Origin: Saccharothrix saharensis
GTDB lineage: Bacteria > Actinomycetota > Actinomycetes > Mycobacteriales > Pseudonocardiaceae
Reading direction: 5' to 3'
DNA: 64,000 nt
NCBI RefSeq assembly: GCF_006716745.1
Contig: NZ_VFPP01000001.1
Span: 434,001 to 498,000, forward strand
How positions within the stretch are numbered: the first letter of the stretch is position 1; every line of letters starts with the position of its first letter. Below the pieces are notes generated by a model. The model was not told the DNA's origin, did not search any database, and saw nothing but the letters and a program-made list of their open reading frames with translations. This document shows positions 39,613 through 48,190 of the stretch, piece after piece. The position numbers and the translations under genes were made by a program.

Positions 39613-40250
39613 GCGGCGACTCCCCTGAGCTGGGCGATCACCGCACGGGTCGTGTCGGCGTCGGTGTGCCGGTGCGCGTGCAGGCCGACCGCCTGCGCCG
39701 CTTCGACGTTGACCGGCGCGTCGTCGAAGAACGCGCACCGGTGTGCGGGCAGGCCGATCCGGTCGAGGGTGTGCTCGAAGATGCGCGGGTCGGGCTTGCG
39801 CAGGCCGATCCGGCCGCTGATCACGATCGTGTCGAACAGCTCCAGCAGCAGTTCTTCGGGGTAGCCCTCGCCCCAGCTGTTGGACAGCAGCACGGTCCGC
39901 AGGCCGTCGGCGCGCAGTTCGCGGACCAGGTCGACCATCTTCGGGTCGGGGTGGGCGCTGCCGAACATGCGGCGCAGCAGGCCTTTCGACGCCACCTCGC
40001 GTCCGTCGAGGGTGATCAGCTCGGCGGCCAGGAGCGCTTCGAACTCGGCGGGCGTGAGGTCGCCGGTCTCGAGTCGGTCCACCGGGTTGTCGGGGGCCGC
40101 TTCCCGGCCCATCCAGGTCCGCATGGTCCGGCCGTAGTGACTCCGGTCGATGTTCTCCGAGGTCAGCCAGTCGTCGATGAAGGCGGGCACGGAGACCGTG
40201 AGCACGCCTCCCCAGTCCAGCACCACCGCGTCGATGCGCCGTTCGTCCAC
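39609..40250 (-). CDS. HAD-superfamily hydrolase (ACAD10 N-terminal-domain homologue)
   Basis: 213 aa HAD-IA hydrolase. Motif I is [11 protein letters not shown], where the second Asp is replaced by Gly (DWGGV), as in epoxide-hydrolase-N/ACAD10-type HADs. Motif II is LLSNSWG, motif III the Lys of GLRKPDP, and motif [14 protein letters not shown]. As the first gene of the trio it corresponds to the HAD domain of ACAD10. The GTG start follows a TACCCT box by 6 bases, and a perfect 16-bp palindrome overlaps this promoter. Confidence 0.88.
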   Translation of the reverse strand: MDERRIDAVVLDWGGVLTVSVPAFIDDWLTSENIDRSHYGRTMRTWMGREAAPDNPVDRLETGDLTPAEFEALLAAELITLDGREVASKGLLRRMFGSAHPDPKMVDLVRELRADGLRTVLLSNSWGEGYPEELLLELFDTIVISGRIGLRKPDPRIFEHTLDRIGLPAHRCAFFDDAPVNVEAAQAVGLHAHRHTDADTTRAVIAQLRGVAA

Positions 40251-40260
40251 GTCGCGAGGG

Positions 40261-40276
40261 TACCGACCGGTCGGTA
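40261..40276. promoter_or_regulatory. 16-bp perfect palindrome (TetR-type operator) at the HAD-APH-ACAD promoter
   Basis: TACCGACCGGTCGGTA starts 11 bases upstream of the HAD start codon and overlaps the -10 region, a classic TetR repressor position. No tetR gene is adjacent, so the regulator acts from elsewhere. Confidence 0.8.
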
Positions 40277-40319
40277 TGTCGGCAACCCTCCCACGCGGCG
40301 ACGCACGGGTCCGGGTCCG

Positions 40320-40844
40320 TCAGTCCGGTTCGGGCATGGCGTTGCGCAGGCGGATGCCGCTGAAGGCGAGGGTGCTCGTGGTGACCCGACGCCAGAAGGG
40401 CCACAGGTTGGCCGTCAGTCGCAGTTCGATGCGGGCGTCCTCGTGCAACGCCGGCAGGTCGCCCACGGGCTCGGGCGGGCCAAGTGGGTCGACCGGCTCG
40501 GTGGCGACGTGCGCGTGGGGCGGGTCGCCGAACGGCCGGAACGCCCCGGCGTCGAACCGGTAGGCGTACAGGCGTGTCGTCCGCATCCGGCTCAGCCAGC
40601 CGATCTCGATCGCGTGCACCCGGCCCGCGCCCAGCCACGCCCGGTCCTCGGCGGTGGTGGCGGGTTCCACCCACGCCATCGCACGCGGGCACTGGCGAGG
40701 GAACCAGTAGTCGGGGGCTCGTGCGTGGTCCACGGCCCACACGTAGGCCCCGGGTTGTCGGGCGGTGGCGGCGACGTGCGGGCGGAACCGGGTGATCGTC
40801 GGGTCTTCGGAGAAGTGCAGCACTTCCCCCGGTGCCGGTCGCAT
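40320..40844 (-). CDS. DUF6886-family protein
   Basis: 174 aa protein of a family typically found in actinobacteria and firmicutes. Hallmarks are MRPAPGEVLHFSEDPTI at the N-terminus, VWAVDHARAPDYWFPRQCPRAMAW in the centre, and LWPFWRRVTTSTLAFSGIRLRNA at the C-terminus. The fold and substrate are unknown to me. It is a single gene transcribed toward nothing in particular, 75 bases from the HAD gene, which is read from the opposite end. Confidence 0.78.
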   Translation of the reverse strand: MRPAPGEVLHFSEDPTITRFRPHVAATARQPGAYVWAVDHARAPDYWFPRQCPRAMAWVEPATTAEDRAWLGAGRVHAIEIGWLSRMRTTRLYAYRFDAGAFRPFGDPPHAHVATEPVDPLGPPEPVGDLPALHEDARIELRLTANLWPFWRRVTTSTLAFSGIRLRNAMPEPD

Positions 40845-41066
40845 GGCCGACGATCCTGCCGGCGGGCGACCGGCCCGATCCGGCGACTCGCCGCGCCGGA
40901 CCCGCCGCCCGGTCCGTGTCGGGTGTCGGTGCGGTCGGGAGCGCCTGCGTGCGCTGCCGCCCTGGTGTTGTCGTGGCGGTGTTGTCGTGGTGGTGGTCGG
41001 ATGACGTGCGTCGGGCCTACCTGCCGTAGACCCGGCGCACATCCGGTATCCGACGGCGGTGGACGG

Positions 41067-41501
41067 TCAGGCGTTGATCTCCTTCGGTGCGCCGTCGGTC
41101 TGGCCGATGGCGATCTTGCGCGGCTTGGCCTTCTCCGCGATCGGGATGCGCAGCGTCAGCACGCCGGAGTCGTAGTCGGCCTTGATCCGGTCGGCGTCGA
41201 GCGAGTCGCCGAGGAACAGCTGGCGCGAGAACACGCCCAGCGGACGCTCGGACAGCTGCATCTCGACGTCGTCGGTGCGGTTGGGGCGCCGCTCGGCCTT
41301 CACGGTGAGCACGTTGCGCTCGACGTCGAGGTCGATGGCGTCGGGCGTGACGCCGGGCAGGTCGAACTCCACCACGAACTCGTCCCCGGTGCGGTAGGCG
41401 TCCATCGGCATGGGCGTGGGCCGCGACCAGGTGCCCGGTCCGGTGAAGAACTGCTGCGCCAGCCGGTCCAGCTCGCGGAACGGGTCCGTGCGCATCAACA
41501 T
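41067..41501 (-). CDS. hsp20: Hsp20/alpha-crystallin small heat-shock protein
   Basis: 144 aa. The N-terminal [17 protein letters not shown] is followed by the crystallin domain (about 40-130) with [24 protein letters not shown] and the C-terminal [18 protein letters not shown]. It is an ATP-independent holdase that binds unfolding proteins. The ATG at 41501 has AGGAGGTG 7 bases upstream. It is divergent from a small HTH gene of the type annotated as Hsp18 regulator, and two matching inverted repeats occupy the shared promoter region. Confidence 0.95.
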   Translation of the reverse strand: MLMRTDPFRELDRLAQQFFTGPGTWSRPTPMPMDAYRTGDEFVVEFDLPGVTPDAIDLDVERNVLTVKAERRPNRTDDVEMQLSERPLGVFSRQLFLGDSLDADRIKADYDSGVLTLRIPIAEKAKPRKIAIGQTDGAPKEINA

Positions 41502-41567
41502 CGGGAACACCTCCTGGTCTGTGTGGTCAATGCGCTGGTGTTGCGCTGCCGACACAGTTGTAGCACG

Positions 41568-41612
41568 TCGTCAATCCGTTGACAACCCCGAATGTCGTCA
41601 GTAAGTTGACGC
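41568..41612. promoter_or_regulatory. Two tandem operator-like repeats in the hsp20/regulator promoter
   Basis: TCGTCAATCCGTTGAC (41568-41583) contains the perfect inverted repeat GTCAA-TCCG-TTGAC. TCGTCAGTAAGTTGAC (41595-41610) is the same pattern with one arm less perfect. They lie 27 bases apart, and the second overlaps the TAAGTT -10 of the regulator gene. It does not resemble the HAIR element I remember for HspR. Confidence 0.65.
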
Positions 41613-41613
41613 C

Positions 41614-42183
41614 ATGGCGATCGGGGACTACGAGACCGTCCGAGCGGCGGCGACGGGGGAAGACCTCAGCCCGGGGCAGGTGCTGTCCGCGCTGGTCCTC
41701 CTGCGGCGGTTGCGCGACGAGCTGGCCGGGTGGGAACCACAGCTGATCGCCGCGGCGCGGGAGCTGGGCACGAGCTGGGCGGAGCTGGCGCCCGCGTTGG
41801 GCGTGGCCAGCAGACAGGCGGCGGAGCGCCGGTACCTGAGGTTGCGCCCGTCGGACCTGGGCGCGACGGCCGAGGGCCGCGTGCGTGCCGAACGGGACAA
41901 GCGGGCGGCCGACCGCGCGGTGTCGCGGTGGGCGCGCGACAACGCCGCGTCGCTGCGCAGCCTCGCCGGACAGGTGGGGCGGATGGACGTCGTGGTGCGG
42001 GAGGCGTTGGCGGAGGACGACGCGGTGGCGTTGCTGGAGCCGTTGACGGCGGCGCTGGCCAAGCTGCGGGGCTCCCACCCGGACCTGGCCGCCGAGGTCC
42101 AGGCCGTCAGCGACCGGGCGGAGGAGGTGCGCCGCGACACCCGGACCTTGCGGGAGAACCAGCCGCTGCGCGACGACCGCTGA
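41614..42183 (+). CDS. Hsp18-type transcriptional regulator (HTH protein divergent to hsp20)
   Basis: 189 aa, mostly helical. A helix-turn-helix-like segment is LGTSWAELAPALGVASRQAAERRYLRL (about 48-75). The C-terminal half is a long charged helix pair (RDKRAADRAVSRWARDNAASLRSLAGQV) likely for dimerisation. Such proteins are found divergent to small heat-shock genes in actinomycetes; repression relieved by heat is the expected role by analogy with RheA/hsp18 of Streptomyces. TAAGTT lies 6 bases before the ATG (leaderless). Confidence 0.75.
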   Translation: MAIGDYETVRAAATGEDLSPGQVLSALVLLRRLRDELAGWEPQLIAAARELGTSWAELAPALGVASRQAAERRYLRLRPSDLGATAEGRVRAERDKRAADRAVSRWARDNAASLRSLAGQVGRMDVVVREALAEDDAVALLEPLTAALAKLRGSHPDLAAEVQAVSDRAEEVRRDTRTLRENQPLRDDR

Positions 42184-42576
42184 CCCGAGGGCCGGCGAGG
42201 TGGTGTGGCGTCGGCGGCTGGGTGTGCCGCTGTCCAGCGGCGGGATCCCCGGCAACCGGTGGGGCACGAGCTTGGACGGCCACCGGCTCGACCTCGCGAC
42301 CCACTTCGCCGGCCCGGGCGCGGTGTGCGCGGTGGACCCGGCCACGGGCAGCGGGTGCTGTGCCGCCGCGTCACCGGCCGACGGCGGCACACCCCGGCAT
42401 CAGCTCGCCGGGTCACGGCCCGGCGGTGACCAGCAAGTCCCGGCCTGGTCCCGAGAAGGAGGCAACGACGGCGGACCGCGGGCGCACTCGGCGCGGGCAC
42501 GGCCGGGTGCTGTGGACCTACGACACGATCCGGGACTTCACCGGCGTCAACGGCCGGCCCGGTCGAGGCGGCACGG
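42184..42576. other. 393-base stretch without a supportable gene
   Basis: It lies between the convergent Hsp regulator and LD-carboxypeptidase genes. An open plus-strand frame from 42200 gives a Gly/Ala/Arg-rich product with no recognisable motif or start signal. I found no hairpin with a U-run. Confidence 0.5.
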
Positions 42577-43461
42577 TCACGCCCGCACGGTCACCGTGCC
42601 GGTGTCGCCGTCGATCTCGACGGGCACGCCCAGCGGCACGGTGAGCTGACCCGCGCAGTGCCCGAACCGGACGTCGGCGACGATCGGCACGCCGAGGCCG
42701 CCCAGTCGGTCGGCGAGCACGGCGGACGGGTCGCCGCACCCCGTCCACGAGCCCAGGACGAGCCCGGCGACCTGGTCGAACCAGCCCGTCCGCAGCAGGC
42801 CGGTGAGCATCCGGTCGAGCCGGTAGGGCTCCTCGTTGACGTCTTCGAGCAGCACGACCGCGCCGGGCGGTGGCGGCGCGGTCAGCAGGCTGAGGTTGCC
42901 GCCGACGGCCGGGCCGCGGGCCACACCCCCGACCCGACCGACCCCGCGGTAGGCCGTGACGCCGGTGAACAGGGCGGCGCGGAGCCGTTCGCGGGCCTCG
43001 GCGTCCTCCACGAACGCCCGGGTGCCGACCATCGGCCCGAACCACGTGGGCAGGCCGTGCGCCCAGAACCGCTCGTGCAGCACGGTGGTGTCGCTGGAGC
43101 CGACGAACACCTTGCGGTGCGCCGCGAGGGCGGTCCAGTCGACCAGGTCGACCATGCGCAGGCTGCCGTACCCGCCGCGGGCGCACAGCACGGCGGCCGC
43201 GGACGGGTCGAGCCAGGCCTGTTCGAACGCACGCGCGCGGTCGGCGTCGGTCCCGGCGAGGTAGTCCAGCGTCGGGTGGGTGTCCAGGGCATGGGCGTCG
43301 ACCCGCACGTCCAGTCCCCACGTGCGCAGCCACGCCGTGCCCGCGTCGAGGAGTCCGGCCGCGCACGGCCCGGCGGGGCTGACCACCACCACGCGGTCGC
43401 CTGGGCGCAGCCGGCCCGGCCCGGGGGCGACCGCGGCCGCCCCCGGCGCGTCGGACGTCAC
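42577..43461 (-). CDS. S66-family LD-carboxypeptidase (muropeptide/microcin-C immunity MccF-like)
   Basis: 294 aa. The N-terminal segment RLRPGDRVVVVSPAGP is followed by the nucleophile region ARGGYGSLRMVDLVDW and KVFVGSSDTTVLHERFW. The catalytic Glu is expected in VLLEDVNEEPYRLDRML and the His in VRFGHCAGQLTVPLG, giving the Ser-Glu-His triad of the family. LD-carboxypeptidases recycle murein tetrapeptides; MccF relatives cleave peptidyl-nucleotide toxins. The GTG start overlaps the S9 peptidase stop (GTGA), so both peptidases are one unit. Confidence 0.88.
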   Translation of the reverse strand: MTSDAPGAAAVAPGPGRLRPGDRVVVVSPAGPCAAGLLDAGTAWLRTWGLDVRVDAHALDTHPTLDYLAGTDADRARAFEQAWLDPSAAAVLCARGGYGSLRMVDLVDWTALAAHRKVFVGSSDTTVLHERFWAHGLPTWFGPMVGTRAFVEDAEARERLRAALFTGVTAYRGVGRVGGVARGPAVGGNLSLLTAPPPPGAVVLLEDVNEEPYRLDRMLTGLLRTGWFDQVAGLVLGSWTGCGDPSAVLADRLGGLGVPIVADVRFGHCAGQLTVPLGVPVEIDGDTGTVTVRA

Positions 43462-45371
43462 CGGCGCAGCTCCAGCACCGGCACGCCCTCGGGCGTGAAC
43501 CCGAACACCTGCCCGTAGAACGACAGCTCGGCCTGCAGCGCGGCCACGATGGTCTCGGCCTTGCGGAACCCGTGCTGCTCGCCCTCGAACGTGAGGTAGG
43601 CGTGCGGGATGCCGCTGCCGTCCAGCGCCGAGGCGAACCGGTCGGCCTGCTCGGGCGGGCAGATCTCGTCCTCCAGCCCCTGCAGCAGCAGCACGGGCCC
43701 GGCCAGCCGGTCCACGCGGTGCGACGGCGACCGCTCGGCGTACCGGTCGGCCGTCGCGGGCCACGGCCCGACCAGGCCCTCGACGTAGCGGGACTCGAAG
43801 TCGTGGGTCTCGCCGCCCGCGCCGGTCCAGCCGGCCAGGTCGAGGATGGGGAACGCGACCATGCCGCACCGGTAGGTCTTCACCGAGGTCAGCGACGCCG
43901 CGGAGGTCCAGCCGCCGGCGCTGCCGCCGCGGATGGCGAGCCGGTCGCCGTCGGCGGCACCGGAGTCGGCCAGCGCCTGGGCGACGGTGGCGCAGTCCCG
44001 CACGTCGACCACGCCCCACTGCTCGCGCAGCCGTTCGCGGAACGCCCGCCCGTAGCCGGTGGAGCCGCCGTAGTTGACCGCGACCACGCCGATCCCGCGG
44101 CTGGTCAGATAGGCCAGTTCCGCGTCGAGCACGGCCGACGAACGGCCGGTGGGCCCGCCGTGGACGTGCACGACGAAGGGCGGTTTCTCGTCGTCGGGCC
44201 CGGCGAAGTCGGGGTTGCGCGGCGGGTAGACGTAGGCGGGGACGTCGCCGTCCGGTCCGCGGAACACGCGTTCCTCGGGCACGGGAAGGTAGTCGACCGG
44301 CAACGCGGACTCGCCGGAGGTGTGCTCGGTGAGCACGCCGGTGGACAGGTCCAGCGACACGACGGCGGACTCGGCCAGCGGCCCGGCGGCGCCGCTGACG
44401 ACCACGCCGTCGTGCACGGCCAGGTGCGCGTGCCAGACCGGCAGGTCCACGTCGACGTCGGTGACGGTGCCGCTGCGCTCGTCGAGCACGGCCAGCGCGC
44501 CGGAGCGCAGCACGGCGTAGCGGCCCGCGCCGATGGCGGCGAACCAGCGGTTGCCCAGCCGCCACATCGGCCCTCCGAGCTCCTCGGCGCACGGCGCGAG
44601 GTTCTTCGCCGTGCCGTCCAGGCCGATGCGGAACAGGTTCCACCAGCCGTCGGGGTCGGTCAGCGCCAGCAGCGAGTCGCCTTCCCACTCGACCTGGCAC
44701 ACGGCCTCGGTCTCCCCGCCGGCCAGCACGCGGTACTCGGAGGAGCCGACCTCGGCCACGCACAGCTCGGTGCCGTCCCACGGCATGCGCGGGTGGTCCC
44801 AGCCGATCCAGGCGTAGTGGCGGCCGTCGGGCGAGAGCCGGGGCCCGGTCATGAAGTGGTGGCTGGCGGCGAGCACCCGAGGCGGCGAGCCGTCCAGCGG
44901 CAGCGCGACCAGGTCGCGGCGCACGTCGGTGCGCGCGTCACCGGTCACGGTCTCGCGCACGCACCACACCTCGGCGTGGCCGGGCCCGGCGGTGAGGTCG
45001 GCGTAGCGGTGACCGTGGTGGCGCTCGGGCTCGGGGCTGAGCGGGACGGGCCGCGGGTCGTCGGGGTCGAACACGTAGACGCGCTGGTCGTCCCAGTTGG
45101 TGAACGCCACGCGCGTCCCCTCGGGGGTGTCCAGCACGACCCACGGCCGGCCGCCGTACTCGTGGACGCGGTTGCGCGCGTTCCACGGCGGCGGCAGCAG
45201 GTCCTGCCCGTCGCGCACCAGCGCGACCCGGCCGCCCTCGGCGGGGCGTCCCTCGGCCCACCAGGGGCGACCGTTGTGCAGGTCGACCCAGTGCAGGCCC
45301 CCGCCGGCGGCGGCGGCGTCGGCCGCGCCGATGGGCGATGTCCACGTTCCGTACGGTGCGATCTTCACCAC
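43458..45371 (-). CDS. S9-family prolyl oligopeptidase-like peptidase
   Basis: 637 aa. A seven-bladed beta-propeller (about 1-380) precedes the alpha/beta-hydrolase domain. Catalytic features are FVVHVHGGPTGRS (oxyanion), VNYGGSTGYGRAFRERL, the nucleophile elbow IRGGSAGGWTS, the Asp near QGLEDEICPP, and the His in EGEQHGFRK. No signal peptide, so it is cytosolic and hydrolyses short peptides. Two GTG codons open the frame; TAAGGT lies 6 bases before the first (leaderless). Coupled to the LD-carboxypeptidase gene. Confidence 0.92.
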   Translation of the reverse strand: MVKIAPYGTWTSPIGAADAAAAGGGLHWVDLHNGRPWWAEGRPAEGGRVALVRDGQDLLPPPWNARNRVHEYGGRPWVVLDTPEGTRVAFTNWDDQRVYVFDPDDPRPVPLSPEPERHHGHRYADLTAGPGHAEVWCVRETVTGDARTDVRRDLVALPLDGSPPRVLAASHHFMTGPRLSPDGRHYAWIGWDHPRMPWDGTELCVAEVGSSEYRVLAGGETEAVCQVEWEGDSLLALTDPDGWWNLFRIGLDGTAKNLAPCAEELGGPMWRLGNRWFAAIGAGRYAVLRSGALAVLDERSGTVTDVDVDLPVWHAHLAVHDGVVVSGAAGPLAESAVVSLDLSTGVLTEHTSGESALPVDYLPVPEERVFRGPDGDVPAYVYPPRNPDFAGPDDEKPPFVVHVHGGPTGRSSAVLDAELAYLTSRGIGVVAVNYGGSTGYGRAFRERLREQWGVVDVRDCATVAQALADSGAADGDRLAIRGGSAGGWTSAASLTSVKTYRCGMVAFPILDLAGWTGAGGETHDFESRYVEGLVGPWPATADRYAERSPSHRVDRLAGPVLLLQGLEDEICPPEQADRFASALDGSGIPHAYLTFEGEQHGFRKAETIVAALQAELSFYGQVFGFTPEGVPVLELRR

Positions 45372-45499
45372 GCGGCGACCTTAGCGGGGCGCGCGGCGGA
45401 CCGGTCGGCGCCGATCGGCTCCGGTGGCGTTCGCCGTCGGGGAAAAGCGCGGGGGCAGGGCTGCCGATCTTGCACGCGTGGCCTAGGGTCTTCGTTGTC

Positions 45500-46066
45500 A
45501 TGGCACGCGTCATCCACGTATTCCGCCAGCCCGACCGGTTCGTCGCCGGCACCGTCGGGCAGCCTGGCGAGCGCACGTTCTACCTGCAGGCCTCCGAGGA
45601 GGCCCGGCTGGTCAGCGTGGCGCTGGAGAAGCAACAGGTCGCCGTACTCGCCGAGCGCATCGGCTCGCTGCTGGAGGAGGTGCACCGGCGCTTCGGCGCG
45701 GAGGTGCCCGACGCGGTCCCCGAGGACCTCCGGGACACCGAACCGCTCGCGGTGCCGGTCGAGGAGGAGTTCAAGGTCGGCACGATGGGGCTGGGCTGGG
45801 ACGCCGAGTCCCGGGCGGTGGTCATCGAACTGCTCGCGATCACCGAGGAGGAGGTCGACGAGGCGGTGGTGCTCGACGACACCGAGGAGGGTCCGGACGC
45901 CGTGCGGGTGTTCCTGAGCCCGGTGGAGGCGCGGGCGTTCGCCGAGCGCGCCGACCGGGTGGTGCGGGCGGGCCGCAAGCCGTGCCCGTTGTGCGCGGAG
46001 CCGTTGGACCCGGAGGGGCACGTGTGCCCGCGGCAGAACGGCTACCGTCGTTCGGACGAGGGCTGA
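45500..46066 (+). CDS. DUF3090-family protein
   Basis: 188 aa conserved actinobacterial protein of unknown function. It starts MARVIHVFRQPDRFVAGTVGQPGERTFYLQA, the family's hallmark. The C-terminus has a zinc-ribbon-like CPLCAEPLDPEGHVCPRQNGY. In many actinobacteria it neighbours a SCO1664-type gene and the mycothiol ligase gene mshC; here the SCO1664 homologue follows but mshC does not. A TAGGGT box lies 10 bases before the ATG. Confidence 0.9.
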   Translation: MARVIHVFRQPDRFVAGTVGQPGERTFYLQASEEARLVSVALEKQQVAVLAERIGSLLEEVHRRFGAEVPDAVPEDLRDTEPLAVPVEEEFKVGTMGLGWDAESRAVVIELLAITEEEVDEAVVLDDTEEGPDAVRVFLSPVEARAFAERADRVVRAGRKPCPLCAEPLDPEGHVCPRQNGYRRSDEG

Positions 46067-46074
46067 GCGCGGCG

Positions 46075-46869
46075 GTGGGTCCGGCTGACGACGGGGTGCT
46101 CGAGCTGCTGCGGCGCGGCCGCATCGAGGTCGAGGGCCGGTTGGTGGACGCGTCGAACGCGACGTTGTTCTGCGGGATCGCGCTGGACGGCGTGACCGCG
46201 CAGTGCGTGTACAAGCCGGTGCGGGGCGAGCGGCCGTTGTGGGACTTCCCCGACGGCACGCTGGCGGGCCGCGAGGTGGCGACGTTCCTGGTGTCGGAGG
46301 CGGCCGGGGTGCACCTGGTGCCGCCGACGGTGCTGCGGGAGGGTCCGTTCGGGTCGGGCATGGTGCAGCTGTGGGTGGAGACCCGCGAGGACGACGACCT
46401 GGTGGACATCGTGCCGGTGGACGAGGTGCGGCCGGGGTGGCGTTCGGTGTTGCGGGCGCACGACCGGTACGGGGAGCCGGCGGTGCTGGTGCACGCCGAG
46501 CACCCGCGGGTGCGGTTGATGGCGGCGTTCGACGTGGTGGTGAACAACGCCGACCGCAAGGGCGGTCACGTGCTGCACGCGGTCGACGGCGCGGTGTACG
46601 GGGTGGACCACGGGATCTGCCTGCACTCCGACGACAAGCTGCGCACGGTGCTGTGGGGCTGGTTGGGCGAGGAGCTGCCCGAGGAGGCGGTGGAGGCGCT
46701 GCGGCGGCTGCGGTCGGGGCTGGACGGCGGGTTGTCGGACCGGCTGCACGAGCACCTGACGCGCGCGGAGGTGCGGGCGTTGACCGAGCGGGTGGAGAAG
46801 CTGCTGGCGGCGGGGGTGTACCCGGAGCCGTCCAACGACTGGCCGGCGATCCCCTGGCCCGCGTTCTGA
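46075..46869 (+). CDS. SCO1664-family protein (PI3/4-kinase-like fold)
   Basis: 264 aa. The family resembles the small PI3/PI4-kinase or HipA-like fold: an N-terminal Lys in CVYKPVRGERPLWDFP, a catalytic-loop-like VVNNADRKGGH with Asp and Asn, and GVDHGICLH as the metal-binding Asp region. It may phosphorylate a small molecule or protein; no substrate is known. The GTG at 46075 follows the DUF3090 stop by 8 bases, so the two genes are co-translated. Confidence 0.85.
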   Translation: MGPADDGVLELLRRGRIEVEGRLVDASNATLFCGIALDGVTAQCVYKPVRGERPLWDFPDGTLAGREVATFLVSEAAGVHLVPPTVLREGPFGSGMVQLWVETREDDDLVDIVPVDEVRPGWRSVLRAHDRYGEPAVLVHAEHPRVRLMAAFDVVVNNADRKGGHVLHAVDGAVYGVDHGICLHSDDKLRTVLWGWLGEELPEEAVEALRRLRSGLDGGLSDRLHEHLTRAEVRALTERVEKLLAAGVYPEPSNDWPAIPWPAF

Positions 46870-46944
46870 CCGGGGCGAACCCGCCGGGCGGATCCGGGGA
46901 GGGGGATCTTCTTCCGGGGCGGGTCGGTGTTGTGTACTTGCCGC

Positions 46945-47418
46945 GTGGGCGTCGAACTGCGCGAGGTGACCGCTGCCGACGTGTTGGCGTTCTTCGAGCA
47001 CCAGCGCGATCCGGAGGCGGTGCGGATGGCCGCGTTCACGTCGGCCGACCCGTCGGACCGGGCGGCGTTCCTGGTGCGGTGGGCGCGGATCCTGGCCGAC
47101 GACTCGGCGGTGGCGCGGACGGTGGTGTTCGACGGCGAGGTGGTGGGTCACGTCGCGCGGTTCACCCGGTTCGGTGAGCCGGAGGTGACGTACTGGATCG
47201 ACCGGGAGCACTGGGGCAAGGGGTTGGCGACGGCGGGGTTGGAGCTGTTCCTGCGGTCGGAGCCGCGGCGTCCGCTGTACGCGCGGGCGGCGGTGGACAA
47301 CCTGGGGTCGCTGCGGGTGCTGGAGAAGTGCGGGTTCGTGGCGGTCGGCGAGGACGTGGGGTTCGCCGAGGGGCGCGGTGAGGACGTGGAGGAGTTCATC
47401 CTGAGGTTGGACCGGTGA
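46945..47418 (+). CDS. GNAT-family N-acetyltransferase (RimJ/RimL-like)
   Basis: 157 aa. Motif A reads YWIDREHWGKGLATAGLELFL (GxGxA-type) and motif B AAVDNLGSLRVLEKCGFVAVGED, as in ribosomal-protein alanine acetyltransferases and related enzymes acting on small molecules. The GTG at 46945 follows TGTACT by 6 bases; a GTG at 46927 is an alternative. It overlaps the kinase gene downstream as GTGA. An acetyltransferase coupled to an aminoglycoside-kinase homologue is suggestive of a resistance or modification pair. Confidence 0.85.
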   Translation: MGVELREVTAADVLAFFEHQRDPEAVRMAAFTSADPSDRAAFLVRWARILADDSAVARTVVFDGEVVGHVARFTRFGEPEVTYWIDREHWGKGLATAGLELFLRSEPRRPLYARAAVDNLGSLRVLEKCGFVAVGEDVGFAEGRGEDVEEFILRLDR

Positions 47419-48179
47419 CGGGGTCGCTGTCCGACCGCATGGCGCGGCGGTTCGGCCCGGGGGTGCGGTCGTGGCTGTCCGGGCTGGACGTGCTGGTGGC
47501 GGGGTTGTGCCGGGACTGGGGCCTGCGGGTGGTGCGGCCGCTGTCCGGGGGCACCTCGCACGCGGTGTGGTGCACGCGCGACGGTGAGCCGGTGGTGCTG
47601 AAGGTGACGCCGGAGCCGCCGATCGCGGCGCAGGAGCTGGCGGCGCTGCGGGCGTGGGAGCCGTCGCCGCGGATGGTGCGGGTGCTGGCGGCCGACCCGG
47701 CGCGGGGCGCGTTGCTGCTGGAGGGCCTGGTGCCGGGCACACCGGCCGCGGACGGTCCGGGGTTGGCCGAGGTGCTGCGCGAGCTGCACGTGGCGCCGCC
47801 GGAGGGGTTCCCGCCGTTGAGCGAGCGGGTGGACTTCATCTTCGGTGTGCTGCGCCGGCGGCACCCCGGTGACCACGACGCGGCGCACGCGCGGGCGGCG
47901 GAGCTGGCCCGCGACCGGGTACCGGCCACGCTGCTGCACGGTGACCTGCACTTCGGCAACGTGCTGGACGCGGGTGCGCGCGGGTCGGTGGCGATCGACC
48001 CGCGGCCGTGCGTGGGCGACCCGGCGGTGGACGCGGTGGACTTCGCCTACGCCTCGCCGGATCTGCGTGACGGGATCGAGCGCTGGTCGGCGGTGGTGGA
48101 CGGCGACCGGTTGGCGGCGTGGTGCGCGGTGTTCGCCGGGTTCTTCCCCGAGCACCCCTCGGTGGCCGCGGGCCGGTAA
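47415..48179 (+). CDS. APH(6)-like aminoglycoside/hydroxyurea phosphotransferase
   Basis: 254 aa. The N-lobe has PLSGGTSHAVWC and VVLKVTPEP (ATP-binding Lys), the catalytic loop is LLHGDLHFGNVL (HGDxxxxN), and the Mg-binding Asp lies in VAIDPRPCVGDPAVDAVDF. This pattern (DPRPxxGDPxxD) is typical for the APH(6)/StrB and hydroxyurea kinase group. It could confer streptomycin-type tolerance, but many such chromosomal genes have unknown substrates. GTGA-coupled to the acetyltransferase. Confidence 0.82.
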   Translation: MTGSLSDRMARRFGPGVRSWLSGLDVLVAGLCRDWGLRVVRPLSGGTSHAVWCTRDGEPVVLKVTPEPPIAAQELAALRAWEPSPRMVRVLAADPARGALLLEGLVPGTPAADGPGLAEVLRELHVAPPEGFPPLSERVDFIFGVLRRRHPGDHDAAHARAAELARDRVPATLLHGDLHFGNVLDAGARGSVAIDPRPCVGDPAVDAVDFAYASPDLRDGIERWSAVVDGDRLAAWCAVFAGFFPEHPSVAAGR

Positions 48180-48190
48180 CGTCGCCGGCC

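Noticed and set aside
42200-42649. Possible small gene or gene remnant downstream of the Hsp regulator
   Set aside because: No ribosome site, motif or codon signature. I could not match it to any family, and it runs into the antisense of the LD-carboxypeptidase.
47415-48179. Calling the APH(6)-like protein a streptomycin resistance gene strB
   Set aside because: Motifs fit the family, but no streptomycin-type biosynthetic or resistance neighbours are present and substrate cannot be read from sequence.
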